Positions 9,510 to 20,441 of a DNA stretch of 64,000 nt are shown here, piece after piece. The stretch spans positions 1,364,001-1,428,000 of the forward strand of contig NZ_JALKFS010000005.1 in assembly GCF_023051145.1 (NCBI RefSeq), given 5' to 3'. A program made the position numbers and the translations under genes. Source of the DNA: Williamsia sp. DF01-3. Lineage in GTDB: Bacteria; Actinomycetota; Actinomycetes; Mycobacteriales; Mycobacteriaceae. Every line of letters begins with the position of its first letter. The first letter of the stretch is position 1. Below the pieces are notes generated by a model, which saw only the letters and a list, made by a program, of their open reading frames with translations, did no database searches and was not told the DNA's origin.

Positions 9510-9635
9510 ATGGCCTCAACTCAGGTCAACGACGTCTCGGCGGTCAAGCTGCGCGCATGGCGTGTGCTCACGATGCTGGCGTCGCTCGTCGCCGTCATCG
9601 TCGGGCTCGTTGCCATCTTCATGAGCGCTGCCTGA
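9510..9635 (+). CDS. Small single-span membrane protein (41 aa)
   Basis: The predicted 41-residue peptide MASTQVNDVSAVKLRAWRV is followed by one hydrophobic segment, about residues 20-39 (LTMLASLVAVIVGLVAIF). ATG 9510 is preceded by GAGAGGGAA (9497-9505), a good ribosome-binding site; an in-frame ATG at 9495 lies in that site. It stands alone between a divergent MFS gene and convergent steroid genes. I do not recognise a family. Codon use is that of a real actinobacterial gene, but the small size leaves doubt. Confidence 0.5.
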   Translation: MASTQVNDVSAVKLRAWRVLTMLASLVAVIVGLVAIFMSAA

Positions 9636-9742
9636 CAACGCTTTACAACTCTTGTTGCCGGTATAACCGAGCTGTCGGTGCTGGCCACCGATCGCGATGC
9701 GGACCTGTCCGGCAGTCCCGCCCGCGATCAGCAGATGGGCCG

Positions 9743-10603
9743 TCAGCGCCTCGTCAGCACCACGTTCCCCAGAGCCGGTGCCTCGTCGCGTTCGGCCACG
9801 GATGCGGAGATGAGAAGGCGAGATCCGTCTTCCCACACCTTGATTCGTAAAGTCTCACCCGGAAAGACGATACCGGCGAACTTCGCCGCATATCGCTCGA
9901 TCTGGTCCACGTCTCCGCCGAGCATCGTGTCCGTGACAGCCCGGCACACTGTTCCGTACGTGCAGAGCCCGTGGAGTATCGGCCGGGGGAAGCCCGCCAT
10001 CTCGGCGAACTCCGGACTCGAGTGCAACGGGTTGCGGTCGCCGCAGAGTCGGTAGAGAAGCGCCTGTTGCGGGAGCGTCTTCTCTTCGATCGTCCGGTCC
10101 GGTTCGCGGTCGGGATAGGCCACCTTGTCCGAGACCCCACGCTCGCCGCCGAATCCGCCTTCGCCCTTGGCGAAGATGGCCGAACGCGCAGTCCACAGCG
10201 GCTCACCGGCGTCGTCGATCGTCGTCGACTCCTGAACGATGACCGCGGCCGAGCCCTTGTCCTGGAGTTCGGCGATGGTGGTACGTGTGGTGGCCGAACC
10301 CGAAGGCGGGATGGGGCGGTGCACGGTCACCTCCTGCGAACCGTGAACCACTGCGGCAAGGTCGATCTCGATGCCGGGCATCGAGACCTTCGGTGGCTCG
10401 GTCTCGTGGAAGCTCGCGGCGACGGTGGCGAATGTGGGCAGCACTTTCGGTTCGGCGTCGTGCAGATACCGAAGGCTGTTCGCGTCCAGCGGGTCTGCTC
10501 CTGCGCCGACGCCCAGGTGATAGAGCGCGATGTCGGAGGCGTTCCAGCTGAATGTGGTCTGACCGACCTCGGCGCCGAGTGCGACCGACGGATCGATGGG
10601 CAT
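9743..10603 (-). CDS. MaoC-type 2-enoyl-CoA hydratase (Rv3538-like)
   Basis: A 286-residue double hot-dog protein. The C-terminal half holds the hydratase-2 motif YRLCGDRNPLHSSPEFA with Asp189 and His194, followed by GFPRPILHGLCTYG. Family reaction: reversible hydration of a trans-2-enoyl-CoA to the (3R)-hydroxyacyl-CoA. In M. tuberculosis the homologue Rv3538 lies beside kstD and is assigned to the C24 sterol side chain. The start ATG 10603 overlaps the kstD stop by one base (TGATG), so the genes are co-translated. A much longer open frame upstream is a shadow of kstD. Confidence 0.9.
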   Translation of the reverse strand: MPIDPSVALGAEVGQTTFSWNASDIALYHLGVGAGADPLDANSLRYLHDAEPKVLPTFATVAASFHETEPPKVSMPGIEIDLAAVVHGSQEVTVHRPIPPSGSATTRTTIAELQDKGSAAVIVQESTTIDDAGEPLWTARSAIFAKGEGGFGGERGVSDKVAYPDREPDRTIEEKTLPQQALLYRLCGDRNPLHSSPEFAEMAGFPRPILHGLCTYGTVCRAVTDTMLGGDVDQIERYAAKFAGIVFPGETLRIKVWEDGSRLLISASVAERDEAPALGNVVLTRR

Positions 10604-12324
10604 CAGCTGGCCTTCTCTCCGGCGGCACGCGACCGCTGAGCATTGTCGGCGATGTCCAGTGCGGCAAGGTATCCGAAGACCATTGCGGGCCCGATGGTGG
10701 CGCCTGGTCCGGCATAGGTGTGGCCCATGACCGGCGAACTCGTGTTGCCCGCGGCGTAGAGCCCCTCGATGATCGACCCGTCGGCGCGCAGAGCGCGGCC
10801 TGCAGCGTCGGTGTTGATCCCGCCCTTGGTCCCGAGGTCGCCCGGCACCATCTTCACTGCGTAGAACGGCGCCTTCTTCAGGGGGCCCAGGCTGGGGTTG
10901 GGCTTGTTGGTGATGTCGCCGTAGTAGTGGTCGTACTGGCTCACCCCGCGCCCGAAGTCCTCGTCCTCGCCCTTCTTCGCGAACTCGTTGAACCGCTCGG
11001 TGGTTCGGGACAGACGGTCGGCGGGCACGCCGATCTTCTCCGCGAGTTCGGCCAGACTCCCGGCCTTGGTGATCACGCCGGACTTGAACCACTTGCCGGG
11101 CAACGGCTGACGGCCCGACACCGATGCGAACATGTACCGGTTGCGGTAGGTCTGGTCGAACACCAACCAGCACGGCAGGTTCTCTCCTGGCCCCTCGCCC
11201 TGGCCGAACTCGCCGCCGTACATGCGGTGCACTGCTTCCACGTAGGGCAGTGACTCGTTCATGAAACGTTCGCCGCGGTCGTTGACCATGAAGCTGCCCG
11301 GGAGTGCTCGCTCGGAGAGCGCGAACCACGGCCCGCGGGGGAGCGGGATCGTCGGACCCCACCAGGCGTCTTCCATGAAGCTCACGCCCGCACCGATTTT
11401 CAGGCCGGCGTTGATGCCGTCGCCGGTGTTGGACTCTGCGCCGGTGGTCCACTGCGATCCGATGGGTTCGCGCTGGTATTTATGGCGCATCTCCTCGTTG
11501 TGCTCGAAGCCGCCACACGCGAGCACCACGCCGTGCCGGGCACGGATGGTTCTCTGCTTGCCGTCGGTCTCCACCACCACACCGACGACGCGACCGTTCT
11601 CGGTGACCAGATCGACGAGTCCGGTGTTCAGGCGCAACGGGATACCGGCCTGCCGGACTCCGAGAAGCAGTTCCGCGGTGAGGGCGGCGCCCATCGCGAT
11701 CAGTCGTTTGCCGGTCAGCTTGGCAACGGCGAACCGCGTGGCGACCTTGATCGCGCGCAGGGGTCCGCGCCAGTGACGCAGTCCTGTGCTCAGCCAGCGG
11801 TAGTCCGACTGCATCACCACCACGTTCAAGGGGGATTTGCTGTACGGGGGGTGCAGGGTCTTGATGTCGTCACCCAGTTTGCGGGAGTCGAACGGCTTGG
11901 GCTCACAGGAGCGTCCGCCCACTCGGCCGCCCGGTGCCTCCGGGTAGTAGTCGGAGTAGTTCTTGACCCACTCCAGTTCGAGGGGCGCGTGCTCGCTCAG
12001 GAAGTCGAGCGCCTCGGGGCCGCGGTCGATGTAGGCGTCGATGCGCTCGGGTGCCACACCGTCGCCCACGATGGCGCGGACATAGGTCCGTGCGGCCTCG
12101 GGATCGTCCTTGACGCCGTCACGCTTGAGCACCTGGTTGTTCGGGATCCAGACACCTCCACCCGACCGGGAGGTGGATCCACCCCAGTACGGCGACTTCT
12201 CGATGATCACTGTGTCGAGGCCATGAGCGGCGGCCGTGATGGCCGAACTCATACCGGCGCCACCGGCGCCGACGACGATCACATCGAAGATCTCGTCTCC
12301 AGGAATCTCTTCCGAACGGCTCAT
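10603..12324 (-). CDS. kstD: 3-ketosteroid delta-1-dehydrogenase
   Basis: A 573-residue flavoprotein. The N-terminal FAD-binding motif VIVVGAGGAGMSSAI is at residues 15-29, and the C-terminal FAD segment is GLYAAGNTSSPVMGHTYAGP. The YAGPG of that segment fits the catalytic Tyr/Gly pair known from Rhodococcus KstD1. It introduces the 1,2-double bond into ring A of 3-keto-4-ene steroids; with KshA this opens ring B. Three starts are possible (12342, 12327, 12324); GAAGGGG at 12330-12336 favours the inner ATG pair. A KstR box lies 40 bases upstream. Confidence 0.95.
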   Translation of the reverse strand: MSRSEEIPGDEIFDVIVVGAGGAGMSSAITAAAHGLDTVIIEKSPYWGGSTSRSGGGVWIPNNQVLKRDGVKDDPEAARTYVRAIVGDGVAPERIDAYIDRGPEALDFLSEHAPLELEWVKNYSDYYPEAPGGRVGGRSCEPKPFDSRKLGDDIKTLHPPYSKSPLNVVVMQSDYRWLSTGLRHWRGPLRAIKVATRFAVAKLTGKRLIAMGAALTAELLLGVRQAGIPLRLNTGLVDLVTENGRVVGVVVETDGKQRTIRARHGVVLACGGFEHNEEMRHKYQREPIGSQWTTGAESNTGDGINAGLKIGAGVSFMEDAWWGPTIPLPRGPWFALSERALPGSFMVNDRGERFMNESLPYVEAVHRMYGGEFGQGEGPGENLPCWLVFDQTYRNRYMFASVSGRQPLPGKWFKSGVITKAGSLAELAEKIGVPADRLSRTTERFNEFAKKGEDEDFGRGVSQYDHYYGDITNKPNPSLGPLKKAPFYAVKMVPGDLGTKGGINTDAAGRALRADGSIIEGLYAAGNTSSPVMGHTYAGPGATIGPAMVFGYLAALDIADNAQRSRAAGEKAS

Positions 12325-12363
12325 CATTGCCCCTTCGCGCATTGCCGAGCTCTACCCTCTAGG

Positions 12364-12377
12364 TAGAACACGTTATA
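12364..12377. promoter_or_regulatory. KstR operator between kstD and hsaE
   Basis: TAGAACACGTTATA fits TnnAACnnGTTnnA. It lies in the divergent kstD/hsaE intergenic region, closer to kstD. Confidence 0.8.
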
Positions 12378-12443
12378 AACTCACGTCCATGGCAGGCTAT
12401 ACCAGCCTGGAAGGCATTGGCGAGTGCCTGACAGCCCCAAAAC

Positions 12444-12457
12444 AGAAACACGTTCCA
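12444..12457. promoter_or_regulatory. Weaker KstR-like site before hsaE
   Basis: AGAAACACGTTCCA keeps the AACnnGTTnnA core but has A in place of the first T. It lies 33 bases before the hsaE start at 12490, mirroring the stronger site in front of kstD. Confidence 0.45.
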
Positions 12458-12489
12458 GTGCCCAGCTCGTACTGCAGGAGGAGCCACCA

Positions 12490-13278
12490 GTGACCGTTTC
12501 CGACCAGGAACGTCAGCGTATCGCCGACGATCTGGCCCGGGCCGAGGCGACCGCGGTCGCCATCGATCCACCGGTGGTGAGCCAGCCGGATCTCGACGTC
12601 ACCGACGCCTACGAGATCCAGCTGATCAACATCCGCAGGCGGCTCGACGCGGGTGCGTCGGTCGCCGGCCACAAGGTGGGCCTGGCGTCTGAGGCGATGC
12701 AGAAGATGATGGGTGTCGACGAGCCGGACTACGGTCACCTGCTCGACGTGATGCAGTATCACGAGCACACCCCGATCGATGCCACAAAGTTCTGCTATCC
12801 CCGCGTCGAGGTCGAGGTCGGTTTCATCCTCGGCGCTGATCTGCCCGGCGCGGGCTGCACCAACGAGGACGTGATCGCAGCGGTGGAGTGGGTGGTTCCC
12901 TCGATCGAACTGATCGACAGCCGCATCCGCGACTGGAAGATCTCTCTGCCCGACACCATTGCCGACAACGCGTCGTCGTGCGGTTGGGTGCTGGGCGAAC
13001 AGCGCGTCCGCATCTCCGACATCGACACCGGCAACATCGACGCCACCCTGCACCGCAACGACGAGTTGATCGCCGAGGGCAACTCGAGCGCGGTGCTCGG
13101 TCATCCGCTCAATGCGGTGTCCTGGCTGGCGCGCAAGGTCGAGAGCTTCGGTGTTCGCCTGCGAAAGGGTGACGTCATCCTTCCGGGCACCGCCACCCGG
13201 GCGATCGACATCCGGTCGGGCGACCACTTCGTTGCACAGTTCGCCGGACTCGGCAGCGTCACCTTGGATTTCACGTAG
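12490..13278 (+). CDS. hsaE: 2-hydroxyhexa-2,4-dienoate hydratase
   Basis: A 262-residue member of the hydratase/decarboxylase (MhpD, FAH-like) family: GHKVGLASEAMQKMMGVDEPDYGHLLD, then EVEVGFILGADLPG and the C-terminal VSWLARKVESFGVRLRKGDVILPGT. It hydrates the C6 dienoate released by ring A/B cleavage to 4-hydroxy-2-oxohexanoate. GTG 12490 is chosen because AGGAGGAG lies at 12476-12483; an earlier ATG (12424) gives a 22-residue extension that covers the promoter and the weak KstR site. It leads the hsaE-hsaG-hsaF operon, the usual order in actinobacterial steroid clusters. Confidence 0.93.
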   Translation: MTVSDQERQRIADDLARAEATAVAIDPPVVSQPDLDVTDAYEIQLINIRRRLDAGASVAGHKVGLASEAMQKMMGVDEPDYGHLLDVMQYHEHTPIDATKFCYPRVEVEVGFILGADLPGAGCTNEDVIAAVEWVVPSIELIDSRIRDWKISLPDTIADNASSCGWVLGEQRVRISDIDTGNIDATLHRNDELIAEGNSSAVLGHPLNAVSWLARKVESFGVRLRKGDVILPGTATRAIDIRSGDHFVAQFAGLGSVTLDFT

Positions 13279-13332
13279 CACCGCAGACATCACCACAAAC
13301 TTTGGCAAGACCTGAGGTTAGGAGCACCACCC

Positions 13333-14252
13333 GTGGCACAGAAGGTCACTGCAGCAATCATCGGTTCGGGCAACATCGGGACCGACCTGATGTACAAGTT
13401 GGCGCGTTCGGAGGTGATCGAACCACGCTGGATGGTGGGCATCGACGCAGACTCCGAGGGCATGAAGCGTGCGGCCGACCACGGGCTCATCACGATGGCG
13501 GGCGGGGCTGACGAACTCCTGGCGTCAGAAGAGAAGCCCGACATCATCTTCGAGGCCACCTCGGCCTACGTACATCGTGAGTACGCCCCGAAGTACGAGG
13601 CGGCCGGCATCACCGCGGTGGACCTCACCCCGGCTGCCATCGGCCCCGCCGTGGTCCCCCGGCGAACCTGCGGGAGCATCTCGACGCGCCGAACACCAAC
13701 ATGATCACCTGCGGTGGCCAGGCGACCATCCCGATGGTCCACGCCGTCTCGTCCGTGGTGCCGGTGGTGTACGCCGAGATCGTGGCGTCTGTGTCGTCCG
13801 AGTCCGCCGGCCCGGGAACGCGCGCGAACATCGATGAGTTCACGCGTGCCACATCGCGGGGAATCGAGACGATCGGCGGCGCCGACCGGGGTAAGGCGAT
13901 CATCATCCTCAACCCGGCCGATCCGCCGATGATCATGCGCGACACGATCTTCTGCGCGATTCCGGAGGATGCCGACACCGACGCCATCGCTCAGGCGATC
14001 TTGGATCGTGAGAAGGAAATCCAGCAATATGTGCCGGGTTACCGACTGCTGCAGGAGCCGCAGTTCGACCCGCCCAGCGTGGTCAACGGTGGGATGGCCC
14101 GGGTGTCGATCTTCGTGGAGGTCGAAGGCGCGGGTGACTTCCTGCCGCCGTACGCGGGCAACCTCGACATCATGACCGCCGCCGCCACGAAGGTGGGCGA
14201 AGAGATCGCAAAGAAGAAGCTTGCCGAGAAGGCAGAAAAGGTTGGTGTCTGA
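13333..14252 (+). pseudogene. hsaG: Acylating propanal/acetaldehyde dehydrogenase, frameshifted
   Basis: Bases 13333-13704 encode the N-terminal half (Rossmann motif [13 protein letters not shown], residues 8-20; [30 protein letters not shown]) and 13701-14252 the rest, starting at [18 protein letters not shown] with the catalytic Cys. The frames join if one C is added to the run at 13656-13660 (GGTCCCCCGG), restoring [17 protein letters not shown] and a 306-residue protein of normal family length. HsaG converts propanal to propionyl-CoA in complex with HsaF. A sequencing or assembly indel is the likeliest explanation; a real pseudogene is possible. GTG start with AGGAG at 13320-13324. Confidence 0.9.
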
Positions 14253-14253
14253 C

Positions 14254-15330
14254 ATGTTCGCTGATTCGGCAGATCTCATGGCAGGTGCTCGCAAGTACAG
14301 CGATGCCCTGGACATTCGCATCACGGATTCGTCGTTGCGTGACGGCAGCCATCACAAACGTCACCAGTTCACCGAGCAAGAGGTGCGGGACATCGTCGCC
14401 GCCCTCGACGGTGCGGGTGTTCCGGTGATCGAGGTGACCCATGGTGATGGTCTGGGTGGGTCGTCGTTCAACTATGGGTTCTCGAAGACTCCTGAGCAGC
14501 AGTTGATCCGGGCGGCGGTCGAGACGGCGACGACGGCGAAGATCGCGTTCTTGATGTTGCCTGGTCTGGGGATCAAGGACGATATCCGGGCGGCCCAGGA
14601 CAACGGTGCGCAGATCTGTCGTATCGCGACGCATTGCACCGAGGCCGATGTGTCGATTCAGCATTTCGGGTTGGCGCGTGAGTTGGGGCTCGAGACCGTG
14701 GGGTTCTTGATGATGTCGCACAGTCAGCCTCCCGAGGTGCTCGCGAAGCAGGCGCGGATCATGACCGATGCGGGTTGTCAGTGTGTGTACGTGGTGGATT
14801 CAGCCGGTGCACTGGTACTCGAGCAGGTGTCGGATCGGGTGTCGGCATTGCGTGCCGAGCTGGGGGACGACGCTCAGATCGGCTTCCACGGACACGAGAA
14901 CCTCGACATCGCGGTCGCCAATTCCATTGCGGCCGTTCGGGCAGGCGCTCAACAGATCGATGGGTCGGTCCGCCGCTTCGGTGCCGGCGCCGGCAACACG
15001 CCCGTGGAGGCGTTTGTCGGTGTCTGCGACAAGCTGGGCATCAGCACCGGCATCGACTTCATGAAGATCGCCGATGCCGCGCAGGACGTGGTGCGGCCTG
15101 TCATGCCCACCGAATGCCTGGTCGACCGGCCCGCGATGATGATGGGCTACGCCGGGTGTTACAGCTCGTTCCTCAAGCACGCCGAGGGCCACGCCGAGAA
15201 GTACGGTGTGTCCGCCGCAGCGATCTTGATCGAGGCGGGCAGTCGAAAGCTCGTCGGCGGCCAAGAAGACCAACTGATCGACATCGCCCTGGAGCTCAAG
15301 AAGAAGCAGGACGCGAACGCCGGCGTGTGA
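14254..15330 (+). CDS. hsaF: 4-hydroxy-2-oxohexanoate/valerate aldolase
   Basis: A 358-residue class II pyruvate aldolase of the DRE-TIM family. [17 protein letters not shown] (residues 23-39) carries the catalytic Arg29 and metal-binding Asp30; FHGHENLD at 211-218 gives the two metal histidines; the C-terminal helical domain contacts the dehydrogenase partner. It cleaves 4-hydroxy-2-oxohexanoate to pyruvate and propanal, which is channelled to HsaG. ATG 14254 follows the hsaG stop by one base; a longer frame overlaps hsaG. Codon use changes over about 14430-14830 (many TTG, GCG, GGG, ACG), unlike the flanking parts. Confidence 0.94.
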   Translation: MFADSADLMAGARKYSDALDIRITDSSLRDGSHHKRHQFTEQEVRDIVAALDGAGVPVIEVTHGDGLGGSSFNYGFSKTPEQQLIRAAVETATTAKIAFLMLPGLGIKDDIRAAQDNGAQICRIATHCTEADVSIQHFGLARELGLETVGFLMMSHSQPPEVLAKQARIMTDAGCQCVYVVDSAGALVLEQVSDRVSALRAELGDDAQIGFHGHENLDIAVANSIAAVRAGAQQIDGSVRRFGAGAGNTPVEAFVGVCDKLGISTGIDFMKIADAAQDVVRPVMPTECLVDRPAMMMGYAGCYSSFLKHAEGHAEKYGVSAAAILIEAGSRKLVGGQEDQLIDIALELKKKQDANAGV

Positions 15331-15360
15331 GAGTTCGCCGCCGACGTTGCCGCTGACTCG

Positions 15361-15405
15361 CGGACCCCGGTCTCCGGGAACACCGGACGCTACGATCGGG
15401 GTCCG
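15361..15405. terminator. Inverted repeat after hsaF
   Basis: CGGACCCCG (15361-15369) and CGGGGTCCG (15397-15405) form a perfect 9-bp stem with a 27-base loop in the gap between hsaF and the next gene. No T run follows, so terminator function is only a suggestion. Confidence 0.35.
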
Positions 15406-15449
15406 AGCGTGCGTCCGCGCGTCGGTGATGCACTGATCAGGGGGAGAAC

Positions 15450-16411
15450 ATGACCTACGGTCCGCCATCCGGAAACAGCGGTGGGTTCCCGCCGCCGGGG
15501 GGTCCTGGTGGTCAGCCGCCCGGTGGCTATCAGCCGGGGGGATATCAGCCGGGGGGTTATCAACCTGGCCATCAACCGGGACCCGGCTATCCGCCGCAGC
15601 AATCCGGTTATCAGTCGGCCGTCGGTGCCGCCGGTCCGAGCCAGACGTCCGCCAAGGGTCGACTGCTCGCTCCCCGGTCGTCCAATTCCGCGGTGAGGTT
15701 CCCGGGCATCGCCTCGCCGTCGGCGGCTTACTGATCGTGCTGTTCAGCTTTTTCACCTGGGCGTCACAGGACTTCGGTGTGGGAAGCGTGTCGATCAGCG
15801 GCCTCGGTTCGGTGACCATCGACGCAGGCGACGACACGGCCGACTCGAGTGAGGTGGCCGACGCCGAGAGCGAGGCAGAGGCCGAAACCAGTGCGCCGGG
15901 CATCGCCACCATCATCATCGGGCTCTTGCTGGCCGGTGCCGCTGTTCCGTTGATCATCAACCGGTATCCCGCGATCGCGGCCATCGCCGGGACGGTTCTG
16001 GGACTGGTCGCGGTGATCGTGTCCCTTGTGTTCATCGCCGACCCGGGCAGTGTTGTCATCGACGGCGATGCCGGCGACACCTCTGAGGTGGACGCGGGAT
16101 GGGCACTGTGGCTTGTGGTCCTCGGCGCGTTCATCACCTTGATCGCTGCCGGCGTCGCCACCTATCTGGCCTTGGCGGCGGGTAAGGGGAGTCGGCCCGG
16201 ACCCGGAATGTCCGGTCCGCAGTCGCCACAGGGATACGGTCAGCCGCAAGGCTATGGTCAGCCACAGGGCTACGGTCAGCCGCAAGGTTACGGTCCACCG
16301 CAACAGTTCGGTACTCCCGGAGGACAGGGCGGAGGCTACGGACAAGCGCCCGGGCCGTACTTCGGCCCGCCCGGTTCGGGCAATCAGAGGCCCGGTCCGT
16401 ACGGACAGTGA
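15450..16411 (+). pseudogene. Gly/Pro-rich multi-span membrane protein, frameshifted
   Basis: ATG 15450 has GGGGAG upstream. The first frame gives a Gly/Pro-rich head (three QPGGY units); the second (15737-16411) gives three further hydrophobic segments, an acidic linker and a tail of PQGYGQ repeats. The frames join if one base is missing near the C run at 15672-15675: the rejoined stretch reads [18 protein letters not shown] and [10 protein letters not shown], restoring a first transmembrane helix. The full product would be about 320 residues with four spans. No family assigned; such Gly/Pro-tailed proteins are common in mycolic-acid actinomycetes. It is not clearly part of the steroid pathway. 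Confidence 0.7.
16226..16297 (+). repeat. Four 18-bp coding repeats (PQGYGQ)
   Basis: Four tandem units of 18 bases encode PQGYGQ, the last ending in P. Synonymous differences between units (GGA/GGC, TAC/TAT, CCA/CCG) show that the repeat is kept at the protein level rather than being a recent DNA expansion. Confidence 0.85.
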
Positions 16412-16422
16412 GGGTTACGACA

Positions 16423-16460
16423 AAGAACACCACTCGCGATCGATCGCGAGTGGTGTTCTT
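16423..16460. terminator. Perfect 38-bp palindrome between convergent genes
   Basis: Bases 16423-16460 are a perfect palindrome (19-bp arms, beginning AAGAACACCACTCGCGAT) with no loop bases, followed by GTCTTT. It sits between two convergent genes and most likely acts as a bidirectional transcription terminator. Confidence 0.75.
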
Positions 16461-16480
16461 GTCTTTACGAGTTGCCCGGG

Positions 16481-16840
16481 TCAGTAGTAGCCGTCCGGGT
16501 CGACATCGGGTGATTCCTTGGGGATGATCCCTTCGCTCACACCGTGATCGATGCTGGCCGAGAGCCGGGGGCATGTCGGCAACATTGCGGGGTTTCCCCC
16601 TTCCGCCCGGATTCGGGTGAGTTCAGGACATTGCTCTCGCGCCTGCGCCGTCCACTGGACACTCGTGTGGTGGGGGCTGTACTTCTTGACCATCACGCAG
16701 GCGTGGCAGGTGCGGCATTCGATCTCCCGCAGCCCACCCCGTAGGTAGTGCTCTTTGTCTCTCGACGTCGCTTCCCGAACCGCTGGGCCGCGCTCCGGAT
16801 CCTTGCTGAGATCCGGAGCCTTCGACCAACTGATGCTCAT
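16481..16840 (-). CDS. Small Cys/His-rich protein next to kshA (Rv3527-like position)
   Basis: A 119-residue soluble protein starting MSISWSKAPD. A cluster ECRTCHACVMVKKYSPHH (about residues 39-56) plus two later cysteines (EQCPEL, LPTCPR) suggests a metal or Fe-S site. It starts 13 bases after the kshA stop, so it is very probably co-transcribed. In M. tuberculosis an uncharacterised gene (Rv3527) also neighbours kshA; I infer correspondence from position only. A role in electron transfer to, or assembly of, the Rieske oxygenase is a guess. A longer frame to 16888 overlaps kshA. Confidence 0.72.
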   Translation of the reverse strand: MSISWSKAPDLSKDPERGPAVREATSRDKEHYLRGGLREIECRTCHACVMVKKYSPHHTSVQWTAQAREQCPELTRIRAEGGNPAMLPTCPRLSASIDHGVSEGIIPKESPDVDPDGYY

Positions 16841-16853
16841 GACGGGGCGGCGA

Positions 16854-18074
16854 TCACGTGGCCGAAGCCGTCTCGGGCGTCGAGGCATTCGCGGCTTCGC
16901 GCTCGGCCTTGAGGCGAATGTTCTCCTGGACCTCGATGTTCCAGTTCTCGACGGCCTTGGTGGTGTCGATCTCGTATTCGTAGCGCTGTGTCATCTCCTC
17001 GGTCACGTCGGCGACGTCGACGTAGAACTGTTCGTACCAGCGGCGCAGCTGGTAGACCGGACCGTCCTCTTCCACCAGCAGCGGATTGTCGATGCGGCTC
17101 TTGTGCTTCCAGATCTCGACGTCCTGCAGGAAGCCCACCTCGATACCGGCGGTGATCTTCGTCGCCATCTTGTCGGCCTGGTCGGCGGTGAGTCCCTCGG
17201 GGATCTTCGCGATGACGCCGTACATGAGGACAAACGAATTGTTGTCGATCGGGTAGTGGCAGTTGGTCAGGATCGTCTCGATCGCATAGCCGCCGTAGTA
17301 CTGCACCATCGGGTTGAGCATGTAGGCAGGACCGTAGTAGGCGGCGATGGACTCGAGTTTGGTGTCACCGTAAGCCGTCATGATGTCGACGTCCGGACGC
17401 CCATGCGAGTTCATGTACTGCGCAGCGGTCTCGCCTTCGAAAACGTTCTTGAAGTAGTCCGGCAACGAGTAGTGAACGTAGAAGAAGTGCGCCATGTCGA
17501 CGACGTTGTCGATGATCTCGCGGCAGTTCGAACCCTCGATGACGATCTTGTTCCACGTCCAGCCGGTCCACTGGTCGCTGTTCAATTCGTCGAGCTCGGG
17601 GATGATCACGTCATCGGGGGGCGGGTTGCCCTCGGGGTCGTTGTAGACGAAAATCTGCGCGTTGCGGATCATGCCCGGCCACGAACGGGTCTTGGCCAGT
17701 TTGGGTGCCCGCTTTGCATACGGGACGCCGGCGCAACGCCCGTTGGCCTTCCATCGCCAGTCGTGGAACGGGCAGGCGACGTTGCCGTCCTTGATCGAGC
17801 CCTGCGACAGATCGCCGCCCATGTGCCGGCAGTACGCGTCGAGGATCTTGAGCTCGCCGTCGGCGACCCAGACGACCAGTTTCGTGCCGAACACGGTGAC
17901 CGGATGGGGTTTGCCGTCGTCGAAATCGGCAAGAAGGCCGAGGCAATGCCAACCGCGTGCGAATCGGGTCGGTGGCGTGCCGGTGTCGATCTCGCGTACC
18001 GCGCCACCGTCTGCGCTGGTGTCAACCGCTGTCAGGCGGGCCCCCTGCTCCAACTCCGACTCCGTACTCGTCAT
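16854..18074 (-). CDS. kshA: 3-ketosteroid 9-alpha-hydroxylase oxygenase
   Basis: A 406-residue Rieske oxygenase. The [2Fe-2S] ligands are Cys82/His84 (CRHMGG) and Cys101/His104 (CPFHDW). The mononuclear iron histidines are His196 and His201 in DMAHFFYVHYSLPDYF. It hydroxylates C9 of androstenedione or androstadienedione; together with KstD this produces the unstable 9-hydroxy intermediate that aromatises to 3-HSA. The reductase KshB is not in the window. ATG 18074 has GGGAG just upstream. A KstR box lies 77 bases before the start, and hsaA diverges from the same region. Confidence 0.95.
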   Translation of the reverse strand: MTSTESELEQGARLTAVDTSADGGAVREIDTGTPPTRFARGWHCLGLLADFDDGKPHPVTVFGTKLVVWVADGELKILDAYCRHMGGDLSQGSIKDGNVACPFHDWRWKANGRCAGVPYAKRAPKLAKTRSWPGMIRNAQIFVYNDPEGNPPPDDVIIPELDELNSDQWTGWTWNKIVIEGSNCREIIDNVVDMAHFFYVHYSLPDYFKNVFEGETAAQYMNSHGRPDVDIMTAYGDTKLESIAAYYGPAYMLNPMVQYYGGYAIETILTNCHYPIDNNSFVLMYGVIAKIPEGLTADQADKMATKITAGIEVGFLQDVEIWKHKSRIDNPLLVEEDGPVYQLRRWYEQFYVDVADVTEEMTQRYEYEIDTTKAVENWNIEVQENIRLKAEREAANASTPETASAT

Positions 18075-18150
18075 GTCTGCTCCCTAGTTCATCGATGCCG
18101 GCTGTGGGTCGGCATGTGCCGGGCCGCGTGGTTTAAGCGTTCCCGCTTAC

Positions 18151-18164
18151 TAGAACATGTTACA
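18151..18164. promoter_or_regulatory. KstR operator for kshA
   Basis: TAGAACATGTTACA matches TnnAACnnGTTnnA. It is on the kshA side of the divergent kshA/hsaA region. Confidence 0.8.
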
Positions 18165-18240
18165 AAACTTGCCAGGTACTCGCCAGGGAAGTGATCAAAA
18201 CGGCATGAATCGGGGTAAACCTGCAGTACTCGACATAAAT

Positions 18241-18254
18241 GAGAACGTGTTCTA
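18241..18254. promoter_or_regulatory. KstR operator for hsaA
   Basis: GAGAACGTGTTCTA matches the KstR consensus except for the first base. It is 46 bases upstream of hsaA, so each divergent unit has its own box 76 bases apart. Confidence 0.75.
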
Positions 18255-18300
18255 ATCTTGCCGGAGAAGACTTTGTGGAACGAGAGTTAGGAATCGCGCG

Positions 18301-20440
<2,140 letters not shown>

Positions 20441-20441
20441 C

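Noticed and set aside
9743-11452. A 569-codon open frame on the minus strand that could be read as a fusion.
   Set aside because: Only the part from ATG 10603 is a real gene (MaoC hydratase); the N-terminal half is the kstD gene read in another frame, rich in Arg and Pro.
15525-16300. Short regular repeats that might suggest a CRISPR array.
   Set aside because: The repeats are in-frame Gly/Pro/Gln codon units (QPGGY, PQGYGQ) without spacers.
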